Source: Enterococcus sp. BWR-S5
GTDB lineage: Bacteria; Bacillota; Bacilli; Lactobacillales; Enterococcaceae
Direction of reading: 5' to 3'
Assembly: GCF_016745255.1 (NCBI RefSeq)
Contig: NZ_JADOEQ010000002.1
Span: forward strand, 62,001-126,000
Length of the DNA: 64,000 nt
Shown here: positions 17,289 to 26,335 of the stretch, piece by piece
Position numbering within the stretch: position 1 is the first letter of the stretch
Layout: the number at the start of each line of letters is the position of its first letter
Position numbers and translations under genes: made by a program
The notes under the pieces: generated by a model
What the model saw: only the letters and a program-made list of their open reading frames with translations
Told to the model about the DNA's origin: nothing
Databases searched by the model: none

Positions 17289-17658
17289 CATTTTAATGTA
17301 CACGTTCACTTTCAAAAAAATGAACAATCTTTATAACAGATAAAAAGCAGCCTGCAAATCCTACACCGCAGGACTTAGCCAGTGTAACCAGTGATTTATC
17401 CAGTTCCTTAAAAGGTACATGGGGCACCAAAGCAAAAGAAAGCTTGGCACGGAACAGCGAGAAATTAACAGCACTATCATAAGATTAGCATCAATCATTT
17501 GTTTTAGTTTTTTCGGAAATTAGAATAGAAAGAGCCCAGAGTGCAAATTGCACTCTTTTATTGCACAAAAAAACACCGGTGTAATGAACTTTTCTCAATC
17601 ATTCCACCGGTGTTTTTCTCAAATCTAAGCTTTCTTTATCAAATATCTCTTGTTGTAT
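17289..17658. other. Intergenic region with two hairpins
   Basis: This gene-free stretch holds a perfect 19-nt palindrome (AGAGTGCAAATTGCACTCT, 17538-17556) followed by TTTTA. A bidirectional terminator stem at 17567-17617 (AACACCGGTG / CACCGGTGTTTTT) ends the J-domain-like gene. Positions 17340-17480 show no convincing gene; a short open frame there could be a remnant, but I cannot identify it. Confidence 0.7.
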
Positions 17659-19623
17659 TTATGCTTCCACATTGGCTAAGACCTGTTGTCTTTTATCCTC
17701 CGGCAACGTCTCCCAGCTTTCTCCATATACATGGTCCACTCGTCCATACTCATCATAGGAAATAATCAACACAACTTCCCCATTTTTATAGTCAAAAATC
17801 GTGTATTCCTTCTTTTGATTATCGAAGGAATCCTGATACTCCCAGTAAGAAGTCTCCGCATCAAGCATATAATCCTCATGTTCACGTAGAAGCTGCTTGA
17901 CAGACTCCGTTGTAAACTCTAATTGATACTCCATTTTCAATTCTCGATGCTCTGTTACTAAATAGGAAAAGAAAAAGAAACTCCTTGAAGTCCAAGGACT
18001 GACATCCAGTGATTTCCTCAACATCGTGTACTCCGATTTCTCCAGCTCTGTCCAGCCTTTTCCAAAGACATCTTTGATTTTCCCGTCATCATCCAGTTGC
18101 AAAATCACAAATGGATAGTCCATCGCGCCAAACCGTAACCCGTTTACCTGACCATACTCGGCAACCAGATTTTCTTTTCCTGATACAGGATACGCGTCTG
18201 TGCCTTCAAGATCCAATGAAGACAACTGCTGAAAATCAATACTTAAAAATCTTGCTTTTTCACTTTCCGTTACGTGCTCATCAATAAATTCTTGACGACC
18301 AGCTTCATCCTCCCGATCAATATAGAAGAAATAGACAAACTTATTATGCATGACGGTACTCTTACGCAAGTCCGAGAAATTCGACGCTGAATACTCTTCA
18401 GAGGAATCTTCAAAGAATGTTTCCGGCAATACGACCTGTGATGACTTGTAAGTAGACATACGATCAGATATACTGATTAGCCTCAAGAAAAGCAGCACCA
18501 CTACTACAATTCCCCAGATAGCTTTTGATGACTTCTGCTTCGGCTTCACCTCATTCACAGTGCCCGCCCTCGCCTCTCGTCGAATCATCGAAGGAGCGAT
18601 TTGCTCCAACAGAGAAAATCTGCTCTTAGCCTCTGATGCTTCCTTAAGTCCGGCATACGCATGTCCTGTCAATAGAAGAAACACTGAGTAGGGTAATCCC
18701 GGCAGCTCGTCGGGTTCCTTTATCAACACTCGACCAGCCGTTTCTTTCCCTGACACCCAATCAATGTAATTACTCAAAAATATCGTTGTTTCATTTGGCA
18801 CTAATGCCTGCAATTCACCAAACAATCCGGAAATTCGCCATTTTGAATGCTCCATCGTCAGCTTGGCATCCTTCACCAAGGTATAAGCAACCTGCAAGTT
18901 AAGAAGGTCTATATCCTCTGTCAGTATCCCCTGACATTCGACTAGTTTCTTTCTCCAAGTATTCCGCTCCGGTACTCCCTCTGCAAGCAGCTGGTACAAT
19001 TCATAACGCGCAAAAAAATAAGGGATACGCAGCTCTTCAGAAATCTGTTGATATACCTCAAAAGAATAATCAGGTACATGCTGCATCTCTTCCCAATAAG
19101 CACTAAAAGGGGTTCTTCTTCGAACATCTTCAGCGATTTTACTAAAATCAAAGCATTCGCCTAAAAACTGAATCACTCGTTTAGACAATATCGGATAGTT
19201 TTCCAGCAAAAAACGTTGTACAATCCCTTCGATATACTCATATTCTGCTATCGACCATTCCAACTCATCTGCAAATAAAGATTGCCAGCCTGACAAATAA
19301 TCAAAAAATACTTTTTCATTATATAAATCGGACAACTGCTTGGCAAAAATCTGAACAGCATCTTGTGGCGCTTCAGCAGATTGTTCTTCCAGCAACTCCT
19401 CTTCCGAAAAGCTGACTTCTTCCAGCTCGTTCTCTTCATAAGAAACGCTCACATCACCGTTCATTTCGGCTAGTGCCAACGCCTGATCGAAAGCTTCCTT
19501 CAACTGTTGAAAGGCTTCCGGTTCCTTATCGATATTCAACTGCTTGACTTTAGCAGCATACGCCTGCTTAATCTCTCTTCTCGTGGAAATCGAATCGATT
19601 CCAAGTAACTCCCAACAACTCAT
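17659..19623 (-). CDS. J-domain-like single-pass membrane protein lacking HPD
   Basis: The start at ATG 19623 has AAGGAG 7 bp upstream, giving 654 aa. Residues 1-50 look like a J domain (CWELLGIDSISTRREIKQAYAAKVKQL), but the HPD triad needed to stimulate DnaK is replaced by Asn-Ile-Asp near residues 30-32. A Glu-rich linker and a helical cytoplasmic domain follow (90-350). One membrane helix (368-386) precedes an extracytoplasmic C-terminal half with two similar SYLV/SYDEYG-type segments. It may organise membrane proteins rather than act as a co-chaperone. It stands alone, with a terminator downstream. Confidence 0.8.
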   Translation of the reverse strand: MSCWELLGIDSISTRREIKQAYAAKVKQLNIDKEPEAFQQLKEAFDQALALAEMNGDVSVSYEENELEEVSFSEEELLEEQSAEAPQDAVQIFAKQLSDLYNEKVFFDYLSGWQSLFADELEWSIAEYEYIEGIVQRFLLENYPILSKRVIQFLGECFDFSKIAEDVRRRTPFSAYWEEMQHVPDYSFEVYQQISEELRIPYFFARYELYQLLAEGVPERNTWRKKLVECQGILTEDIDLLNLQVAYTLVKDAKLTMEHSKWRISGLFGELQALVPNETTIFLSNYIDWVSGKETAGRVLIKEPDELPGLPYSVFLLLTGHAYAGLKEASEAKSRFSLLEQIAPSMIRREARAGTVNEVKPKQKSSKAIWGIVVVVLLFLRLISISDRMSTYKSSQVVLPETFFEDSSEEYSASNFSDLRKSTVMHNKFVYFFYIDREDEAGRQEFIDEHVTESEKARFLSIDFQQLSSLDLEGTDAYPVSGKENLVAEYGQVNGLRFGAMDYPFVILQLDDDGKIKDVFGKGWTELEKSEYTMLRKSLDVSPWTSRSFFFFSYLVTEHRELKMEYQLEFTTESVKQLLREHEDYMLDAETSYWEYQDSFDNQKKEYTIFDYKNGEVVLIISYDEYGRVDHVYGESWETLPEDKRQQVLANVEA

Positions 19624-19853
19624 GTTACAGCTCCTTTTTTCTATAACATCCCCGCAAAAAAAATCTTTACTGAAAAATTGCCGGCGATTGCTTACCAACA
19701 AAACAGGCATCCTCTTCTGTTTTCATACGGGATATATACTAATAGTACACTGTAATTGTCATTTTTAGTAGATTAAATTTTCATTGTCAGCTTCTGAAAC
19801 ATCGTTTGCTCAACCGTATAGTTAAAAAAAACTGCAATTTTTGAGTAACGAAA

Positions 19854-19897
19854 ATACGCCCCTAAATGGATTAAATATTCCACTTAAGAGGGCGTAT
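19854..19897 (-). terminator. Terminator of the sugar-acid operon
   Basis: ATACGCCC and GGGCGTAT, with inner TGG/CCA pairs, form an imperfect stem 54 bp past the aldolase stop. On the minus strand it is followed by ATTTTCG. It separates the operon from the J-domain-like gene. Confidence 0.65.
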
Positions 19898-19950
19898 CCC
19901 GTTTATTTCATCCGTTGTTTCTCGTCATTACTTCCCTTAACCAAGAATAC

Positions 19951-20595
19951 CTAGTTGCTTTTCAGTAATTCAACCAGCTCTTCTAATTCCGCATTCGCTG
20001 TTACTCCGTCGTCCTTCAAAATCAACGCTTCTGAAATAATGAAGGAGCCGCCGACACCAAGCACATGCTTATCTGACAGATACTCAATAAAATTATTTTT
20101 ATCAATTCCGCCGGTAGGTAAAAACTGTACGTCATAGAAGGGGCCGCTCAATGCCTTGATGGCTTTAAGTCCACCATAGATATCTGCCGGGAAAAATTTA
20201 ACGACTTTAATTCCATATGATAATGCCCGTTGGATATCGCCTGGCGTTGCGGTTCCCGGAAAAACAGGAATATCTTGTTTCAGGCAATAATCAATAACCT
20301 CTGGGACAACCGCAGGAGATACAATGAATTTTACCCCATTTTCTATTGCAGTTTCAGCTTCCTCAAGACTTCTGACCGTTCCAGCTCCTACCGTCAGCTC
20401 ACCAGAAGCTGACAGCTTGTTCATTGCTTGCGCGGCCAGCTCACTGCGAAATGTTACTTCAATAAAGCGAACCTCATTATTGATGAGGATTTCCTCCAGC
20501 TTATCCAGACAGCTTAAATCGGTTGCTGTATAAAGCGGCAGCAGTTTCGTTTCTGCCAGCTGCGAGTAGATTTCGTGATCCATGTTTGCCAACAT
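19951..20595 (-). CDS. eda: KDPG / 4-hydroxy-2-oxoglutarate aldolase
   Basis: This 214-aa class I aldolase cleaves 2-keto-3-deoxy-6-phosphogluconate to pyruvate and glyceraldehyde-3-phosphate in the cytosol. The Schiff-base lysine is in VVKFFPA (Lys133), and the catalytic glutamate and arginine are in IEVTFRS (Glu46, Arg50). The phosphate-binding GGID and GVGGSFI loops are also present. The start has GAGGGA 6 bp upstream. It is the last gene of the operon, after the mannonate dehydratase. Confidence 0.93.
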   Translation of the reverse strand: MLANMDHEIYSQLAETKLLPLYTATDLSCLDKLEEILINNEVRFIEVTFRSELAAQAMNKLSASGELTVGAGTVRSLEEAETAIENGVKFIVSPAVVPEVIDYCLKQDIPVFPGTATPGDIQRALSYGIKVVKFFPADIYGGLKAIKALSGPFYDVQFLPTGGIDKNNFIEYLSDKHVLGVGGSFIISEALILKDDGVTANAELEELVELLKSN

Positions 20596-20725
20596 ATTTG
20601 TTCCCTCTTTCTATATAAATCCTTTAAAAGATTCATTGCACGAATAGTGGCTTTTGCCAATGGTAGAGGCAAAAGAGATAGCTAAATAACTCTCATTCTT
20701 TCATGGAATTTATATATCGACACAA

Positions 20726-21793
20726 TCAGTTTTTCTGCTCTTTGATGATTGCTTCATGCAGCCCTTGCATATAGCCGATACCGATTGCTCGATCGTGCAG
20801 ACCATAGCCCGGCATTGCATGCTCTCCCCAAATGGTTCTGCCATGATCGGGACGAATCACACCGTCAAATCCTGCATCGACCAGTGCTTTCATAATCGCG
20901 TACATATCCAGAGATCCCTCTGTGCTTAAATGAGCTGTTTCAATAAATTTCTTTTCACCTAAAAATCCGACATTTCGGAAATGGACGAAGTTGATTCGAT
21001 GCCCAACCTGTTTGACCATTTCAACCAAATCATTGGAAGGATCAGCTCCTAAAGAACCGGTACAGAAGGTAAGTCCGTTGTAAGGCGAATCAACAATATC
21101 CAGAATACGCTGCAGGTCTTCCAAGTTCTTTGTGATTCTTGGGAAACCAAAAATTTCCCATGGTGGATCATCCGGATGGATGGCCATCTTCACGTCCATT
21201 TCTTCACATATAGGTATGATTTTCAACAAGAAGTATTTCAAGTTTTCAAACAAATCCTCTTCTGTCACGCCTTCATAAATTTTGACTAATGAATCAAATT
21301 TTTTCAATCGTTCTTCTTCCCAACCGGGTAAATCAAAGCCTTTGGATTGGCTGTGAATCAGCTTGAACATATCCCCAGGCTCCATGTTATCGACCACTGC
21401 TTGATCGTAAACCAAGGAAAAGCTGCCATCACTATTTTCATGAGCCAATGTCGTTTTTGCCCAACCAAAAATTGGTTTAAAGCTGTAACAAATCAAATTT
21501 ACACCACAAGCTGACAAATTTCGAATCGTTTGAATATAGTTATCGATATACTTGTCTCTATCCGCTGCCCCGGCTTTGATGGAATCATGAATCGCTACAC
21601 TCTCGATGCCGAGCAATTCTAAATTGCCCTTTTCAATCGATTGTTTCAATGCTTGAATCTCGTTGACTTCCCAGACATCTCCCGGCAGTTTGTTTAATAA
21701 TGTCCCTACAATTCCGGTAATTCCCGGAATCTGCTTCACATGTTGTAGTGGTATGGAATCTCCCTCTCCATACCATCTGAATCCCCATTTCAT
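20726..21793 (-). CDS. uxuA: Mannonate dehydratase
   Basis: This 355-aa TIM-barrel enzyme normally converts D-mannonate to 2-keto-3-deoxygluconate, using a metal ion. The start KWGFRWYGEGDSIPL and the blocks AIHPDDPPWEIFGFPRI, NGLTFCTGSLGA and VHFRNVG are hallmarks of UxuA. The length is normal. It lies 70 bp downstream of the PTS EIIA gene. With a PTS as importer, its real substrate could be a phosphorylated aldonate (see findings). Confidence 0.93.
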   Translation of the reverse strand: MKWGFRWYGEGDSIPLQHVKQIPGITGIVGTLLNKLPGDVWEVNEIQALKQSIEKGNLELLGIESVAIHDSIKAGAADRDKYIDNYIQTIRNLSACGVNLICYSFKPIFGWAKTTLAHENSDGSFSLVYDQAVVDNMEPGDMFKLIHSQSKGFDLPGWEEERLKKFDSLVKIYEGVTEEDLFENLKYFLLKIIPICEEMDVKMAIHPDDPPWEIFGFPRITKNLEDLQRILDIVDSPYNGLTFCTGSLGADPSNDLVEMVKQVGHRINFVHFRNVGFLGEKKFIETAHLSTEGSLDMYAIMKALVDAGFDGVIRPDHGRTIWGEHAMPGYGLHDRAIGIGYMQGLHEAIIKEQKN

Positions 21794-21863
21794 CGCTAAT
21801 CATCCTTCACTATTTTTTAGAGGAAAACCTTCAGTTTTCTCACTTGTTTTATCTCAGAAGCTC

Positions 21864-22319
21864 TTAAAAATCGTCTTCCTCTTCCTCATCTTCACTTGTT
21901 TCTGCAGCTGATGCCTGCCAAACACTGATACTGTTCAGCCCTTGCTCTAAAATACTTTGCGCCATTTGTTCACTCGCACTCGTACCAATCAACTGATGAT
22001 TGATTGTTTCCAGCAGCATTGGCAGATTCACACCGCCGATTACAAAGGTCGATTCCTTCACTGCCTGTTCAAGTCCATTGACGATGAGCAATGATTGATT
22101 GTACGGACTCGCACTTACCAAATCTGTCAGAACAATCACTCCCGAACCTTTATCCACGCTCTCAATGGCCTGTTTGATTTTTTGACCGAGCTCCTGAATA
22201 TCATCACCTTGATTCAGATTGACTGTAGCTGTATTACTGACAGCACCAATAATGACCTCTGCTGAATCCTTCAGACCATCACTTAGCTGTCCATGTGTTG
22301 CAATGACAATTCCAAGCAT
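21864..22319 (-). CDS. PTS mannose-family EIIA component with acidic tail
   Basis: A cytosolic phosphotransfer protein of 151 aa. [16 protein letters not shown] places the phospho-histidine at His9, and [16 protein letters not shown] is the conserved block of EIIA-Man. The C-terminus extends into [10 protein letters not shown], an acidic tail not usual in this family and similar to the end of the EIIC of the same operon. It takes phosphate from HPr and passes it to the EIIB encoded at 23408. AAGGAG precedes the start. Confidence 0.93.
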   Translation of the reverse strand: MLGIVIATHGQLSDGLKDSAEVIIGAVSNTATVNLNQGDDIQELGQKIKQAIESVDKGSGVIVLTDLVSASPYNQSLLIVNGLEQAVKESTFVIGGVNLPMLLETINHQLIGTSASEQMAQSILEQGLNSISVWQASAAETSEDEEEEDDF

Positions 22320-22424
22320 AAAAACACCGCTCCTTTATAATTAATAGCTGTAAATAGGACGATACACACAAGCCTCTGACACATTTTTCTTGCTAGTGTA
22401 AACGTGTCATTTCACCGATCCGTC

Positions 22425-23321
22425 CTAATTGAATAATGTAATAACCTTCTTCATATTGCTGCTGTTCAGCTGTTTTTGATTTAACATTGATTGCTCCAGA
22501 TAATAGCTCTTATCTGAGCCATTTTCCAGCATCTCAGCACTGAAAATATATTTGACTTGGTTCGATGGCTTTCCTAATCCAGCTGTTTCGACTAACTTCA
22601 TAGGCTCTTTCTCGCCATCTTTGATATACAAATCTGCGTCAGCACCAACGCTATCTAAGAAGTAAATCTGAGCGGAGTTCTTACAGACTTCTTGTAATAC
22701 CTTCAAGCCGATATCACCAAAGCAGCCCTCATCGACAAAGGCAAAAGCTGTTTTTCTTCCTGCACCGCCTTCAATCATTGACAGCATAGCTAAGACAGAA
22801 GAAGTGTTTCGAATCAGTGTTTTTCGAGTGGACAGGCCTTTCGTTACCTTGCTAAGCAGATAGAAATAACCACCATAGCATAAGATAACCAACAAGGTTT
22901 GGAGAGAAAAGATATTGAACGTATTATCGGATTGTTTCATATACAGCCAGGTCAATAAGAGCCCCACCAACAGAGCCAGCAACGAGCTTACCAGTAAAAA
23001 ACCAGTAACTGCTTTTTTCTGTTTGGACCGATCAAATATATGATAGGAACCAAATCCTTTTGGCGGCGTATCATAGTACGTACAAATGATTCGATCTGCT
23101 CTTTCGATGTCGCCAACATATAGATTGCTTGAAACATACCGCTTGTTCTGCTGATACTCAATCACTTGAATGTCTTCTCTTGTCTCAGTAATATCTTTCA
23201 CTAACGCCGAAAGAAACCGTTGCTTCTGTTTCTTTGTTCGTCGCAGGCGATAGATATGCTGATAGCGAAACTGTCGGTCCTTAAAGCGCTCCGTTTGATT
23301 CATCGGTTCTACCTCATCCAT
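22425..23321 (-). CDS. Membrane protein with M28-peptidase-like fold, inside the PTS operon
   Basis: This 298-aa product is not a standard PTS component. A basic N-terminus precedes two membrane helices (about 108-130 and 140-160). The second half (FAFVDEGCFGDIGLKVL ... IYFLDSVGADADLYI), with an upstream IICTYYDTPP, resembles the core of M28 zinc aminopeptidases. The usual metal ligands (HxD, D, EE) are mostly absent, so it is probably not a peptidase. I chose ATG 23321 (AGGAGG 9-10 bp upstream) over GTG 23324. Its placement between EIIB and EIIA suggests an accessory or regulatory role; this is inference. Confidence 0.65.
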   Translation of the reverse strand: MDEVEPMNQTERFKDRQFRYQHIYRLRRTKKQKQRFLSALVKDITETREDIQVIEYQQNKRYVSSNLYVGDIERADRIICTYYDTPPKGFGSYHIFDRSKQKKAVTGFLLVSSLLALLVGLLLTWLYMKQSDNTFNIFSLQTLLVILCYGGYFYLLSKVTKGLSTRKTLIRNTSSVLAMLSMIEGGAGRKTAFAFVDEGCFGDIGLKVLQEVCKNSAQIYFLDSVGADADLYIKDGEKEPMKLVETAGLGKPSNQVKYIFSAEMLENGSDKSYYLEQSMLNQKQLNSSNMKKVITLFN

Positions 23322-23407
23322 CACGTTCAGTCCTCCTCACCATTTTTCTGCTCTCTATAAACACTAACAAGCGCATTGTCACTAACACTTTTCACCTGCG
23401 CTAAAAC

Positions 23408-23914
23408 TTACAAGCCAAACTGTCCCAATACATCCTTCAATGTTGATTTCGGCGCAGATGGTGTTGCTTGGAAATAGATATCCTCGACGCCATATTGCTC
23501 ATTCATTTCTTTCAGCTTTTCAGCGTCAGATTTATTCAGGTATACAGATTTAGTTACCAGAATATCCTTTTCCGGGTCCTTTTGCGCGATGCCGCCAATG
23601 TTCAATTCCTTCATCGGCACACCGTGTTTTACTAAGTCATAAATTACGCTGACTGTTTTCGCAATCAAAATGCAGTTATAGTCCTTAAACGTATATTCAT
23701 CCCAGTAAAATTTTGCTTTTTCCGGTGTGATAACAATGGTTTTTTGTCCTGTACGACTTCCCGCACTCTTATACAAATCACGCATGAATTTGTCCTTTGC
23801 CACCACTTCGTCAACAACAAAAATAGAATTGACACCACTTTTTTGTGATAAAGTCATCATTACCTGCCCATGGATTAAACGCTCATCCACACGTGCTAAA
23901 TTAACTGTTCCCAT
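23408..23914 (-). CDS. PTS mannose-family EIIB component
   Basis: This 168-aa cytosolic protein begins NLARVDERLIHGQVMMT, with the phospho-histidine at His15, and has the EIIB-Man blocks IFVVDEVVAKD and LNIGGIAQK. It accepts phosphate from EIIA and phosphorylates the sugar as it enters through EIIC/EIID. GAAGGAGG precedes the start. The nearby order EIIC-EIID-EIIB-(M28-like)-EIIA is typical for mannose-family systems apart from the inserted gene. Confidence 0.94.
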   Translation of the reverse strand: MGTVNLARVDERLIHGQVMMTLSQKSGVNSIFVVDEVVAKDKFMRDLYKSAGSRTGQKTIVITPEKAKFYWDEYTFKDYNCILIAKTVSVIYDLVKHGVPMKELNIGGIAQKDPEKDILVTKSVYLNKSDAEKLKEMNEQYGVEDIYFQATPSAPKSTLKDVLGQFGL

Positions 23915-24078
23915 GATTCTTCCTCCTTCTTTTCGTGAAAATCATCCGCTGGGCAAAAGCTGTCTGCTACTGTATCTAATCACATTCCTACAGAATGCAA
24001 TCAGACACAGCAGACAGTGCCTAGCTTGAGATAATTTTGAGGTACTTTTATTACATGGTCCGCTTTTTTATTTATGAC

Positions 24079-24936
24079 TTATAAGATTCCTACCGCTGCC
24101 AAAACGATCAAGATTCCTGTCAGCCATAATAGCGCCTGCGTTACCTTCAACCCCTTCTTCGTATAGAACCAGTACACGCCCATTACAACGGCAAGCGGGA
24201 GTATCCCTGGAACAATCTGATCCAATATATCCTGTATGACAAATTCTCGACCGGATATTTTGAATTGAAGCGTTGAAGCCACTTTTACATAGTTTCCTGC
24301 TAAAATCCCCATCATGAACAAACCTAGAACAGACAATGTTTCAATCGCATTTTGTACACCCGAGCTCTGCATTAAGCCTGTTGCATTCCGTCCCATTGAA
24401 AATGCTTGACGGGCAAAGAACACACCCAGCAATACTTGATACAAGGCAAAAGCCACAAATGGGAACAAAGCTCCCAGCGGACTTCCTTGTTCAGCCCAAG
24501 GAACAGCGATGGCGATAAAGATATACTGTACAGTACCGGAGTCGATTGCATCACCAATCCCTGCCAAAGCCCCCATCAATCCGGCTTTCGTGTTGTACAT
24601 CAAGTCATCCTGCATCAGCACTTCCGTGCCTTCATATTCTTCCTGTGCACGCTGCTGCTCCATAGACGACATCAATCCGGTGATTACTCCACCACCCCAA
24701 CTAAGCTGTGTGTTGAAAAATAGTAGCTGACGTTTGTAAGCTGCTTTCAGTGCATCATCATTTTTATAAAGCTTTCTTAAAAGCGGCATCATTGCATAAA
24801 GTAATGATGGAGCTAAGTAACGTTCAAATGAATGTGGAATCTCGTTGGCAAAATGCCATCTAAGATACGCTTTGGTTACATCTTTTTTTGTAATTTCTTC
24901 TGGTGCGAGATTCGTCTTTTTGGTTCCCTCAGTCAT
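24079..24936 (-). CDS. PTS mannose-family EIID component
   Basis: This 285-aa membrane subunit shows the EIID signature: NPHT-like MMPLLRKLY, then FFNTQLSWGGGVITGLMSSMEQQ and GLMGALAGIGDAIDSGTVQ. Several helices follow in the C-terminal half. With EIIC it forms the translocation channel. AGGAGGG precedes the start; EIIC ends 61 bp upstream. Confidence 0.94.
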   Translation of the reverse strand: MTEGTKKTNLAPEEITKKDVTKAYLRWHFANEIPHSFERYLAPSLLYAMMPLLRKLYKNDDALKAAYKRQLLFFNTQLSWGGGVITGLMSSMEQQRAQEEYEGTEVLMQDDLMYNTKAGLMGALAGIGDAIDSGTVQYIFIAIAVPWAEQGSPLGALFPFVAFALYQVLLGVFFARQAFSMGRNATGLMQSSGVQNAIETLSVLGLFMMGILAGNYVKVASTLQFKISGREFVIQDILDQIVPGILPLAVVMGVYWFYTKKGLKVTQALLWLTGILIVLAAVGIL

Positions 24937-24997
24937 TTTATTCCCTCCTGTTTAAAAAGTATCTTGGTTTTTCCTATCAATCGCTAATTATGATTGA

Positions 24998-25843
24998 CTA
25001 GAAACCATCATCGTAATCGTCATCATCATCGCCCTCAAATGAAGCGCCTGTGGCACCGCCACTGTTATCCGCAGCAGGTACGCTTTTGCCTTTTTGAGAT
25101 TGAACAAAAATCAGCGCAATAATGATACCGAAAATTGCGTAAGTAACCATTGTTACTTCCAATGACTTCATAACGATACTCATGAAATAAGCTAGGAAGA
25201 AAAAGACCATGTAGTCTTTCCGACCAATAACATAAATCGTTGTAGCAATCCCAATCGCTGCCAATCCGCCTCCGACAACCTCCAGAACGTGGATTACCAC
25301 TGTTCCTTCCAGTGCAGTGATGACGTCGGCAATAACTGGTGCACCGAAATAAAGAGAAACAAATACTAACGGAACAAACAACAGGAATGAAGCAATGGTC
25401 GGATACACAATCACTGAACGAGCAATTGCTTTTGCATTTACATCCTCTACCGCTTTATCTGTGTATTTCCCTAAAAATGTGTTGATGAAAAATCTAAATT
25501 GATACAAATAGCTTCCCAGCAAGCCTACTGGCACAGCCACAGCAATCGCTGCTTCCGGCGATAGATTCCCTAATAAAGCAACTGGTACTGCAATTGCTGC
25601 AGCAATTGATGGTTCAGCCGGCATGGAGCCGCCCGGTGAAAATACGCCCATATAAATCATTTGCAGAGAAGCAGTAACAATCATGGCTTGTGCGACGTTC
25701 CCCATAACAATCCCCACGATAAGACCTGTCATCAAAGGCGAGAATCTCAACGTTAGCGTTGCTCCCCCTCCCAGCCATCTTGACATAACGGCTGCGGTCC
25801 ACAATGCAATCAATAAACTCTGCATTACACTTAAAGTTTCCAT
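24998..25843 (-). CDS. PTS mannose-family EIIC component with acidic tail
   Basis: This 281-aa polytopic membrane protein matches EIIC-Man/Sor: LTLRFSPLMTGLIVGIVMGN, then PGGSMPAEPSIAAAIAVPVA and later helices. The C-terminus ends in GDDDDDYDDGF, an acidic tail similar to that on EIIA. Its ribosome binding site, GAAGGAGACAT, is the last copy of a motif repeated in the upstream hairpin array. It is the first PTS gene of the operon. Confidence 0.94.
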   Translation of the reverse strand: METLSVMQSLLIALWTAAVMSRWLGGGATLTLRFSPLMTGLIVGIVMGNVAQAMIVTASLQMIYMGVFSPGGSMPAEPSIAAAIAVPVALLGNLSPEAAIAVAVPVGLLGSYLYQFRFFINTFLGKYTDKAVEDVNAKAIARSVIVYPTIASFLLFVPLVFVSLYFGAPVIADVITALEGTVVIHVLEVVGGGLAAIGIATTIYVIGRKDYMVFFFLAYFMSIVMKSLEVTMVTYAIFGIIIALIFVQSQKGKSVPAADNSGGATGASFEGDDDDDYDDGF

Positions 25844-25847
25844 ATGT

Positions 25848-26180
25848 CTCCTTCTTTCTTTTGACGAAATCGTGCAGGTAACTGCCCGATTTCTTCTTTT
25901 TGGTGGTCCGATGTCCTCTACTTCTAGGTTCCTTTTTACACCAGAGTAGAGGCTCTCCTTCTTTCTTTTGAGGAAACTGGTCAGGTAACTGTCCAGTTTC
26001 TTCTTTTTGGTGGTCCGATAGCTATTTCCCTAGCATTCTTGGTAAAAGGGAAATAGTTCTCCTTCTTTGTTTTGACAAAATCGTGCAGATAACTGCCCGA
26101 TTTCTTCTTTTTGATGGTCCGATGTCCTCTACTTCCAGGTTTTTTTTTACACCAGAGTAGAGGCTCTCCTTCTTTCTTTC
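25848..26180 (-). repeat. Tandem hairpin array upstream of EIIC (three ~105-bp units)
   Basis: Units begin at 25848, 25955 and 26059, with a partial fourth at 26166. Each has the pattern GAAGGAG-type site, a hairpin, the constant block TTCTTCTTTTTGGTGGTCCG (plus-strand reading) and a second hairpin. Hairpin 1 arms are GAAATCG/CGATTTC in units 1 and 3, but GAAACTGG/CCAGTTTC in unit 2. Hairpin 2 arms are CCTCTACT/AGTAGAGG in units 1 and 3, but CTATTTCCCT/AGGGAAATAG in unit 2. Pairing is kept while sequence changes, which argues for a structured RNA. Another stem, TCGCTGT/ACAGCGA, follows at 26192-26210. Positions 26211-26335 show nothing else clear. Confidence 0.85.
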
Positions 26181-26335
26181 GATGGAACCTATCGCTGTAA
26201 CACACAGCGACTGCTTTAGCAGAGCTGATGTGGCACAGTACAAGGCAACTATTAGGAGCGTTGCTTCCTCTACGCCTTCATGGTTCCTTCTTTGATGATT
26301 TACCATTCTCATTTCACATGGAAATGCTTCGCTCT

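Noticed and set aside
17340-17480. Possible gene remnant upstream of the TetR gene
   Set aside because: A short open stretch exists, but I could not match it to any family or find a start site.
22384-22410. cre site near the EIIA gene (TGTAAACGTGTCAT)
   Set aside because: It misses several fixed consensus positions and lies between genes in the middle of the operon.
25848-26180. CRISPR-like array
   Set aside because: Units are ~105 bp, contain conserved blocks and two hairpins each, and have no short repeats with unique spacers; no cas genes are nearby.
25981-26312. Two minus-strand frames of 74 and 96 codons in the repeat array
   Set aside because: They arise from the repeated hairpin DNA, share repeated low-complexity peptide, and have no convincing start sites.
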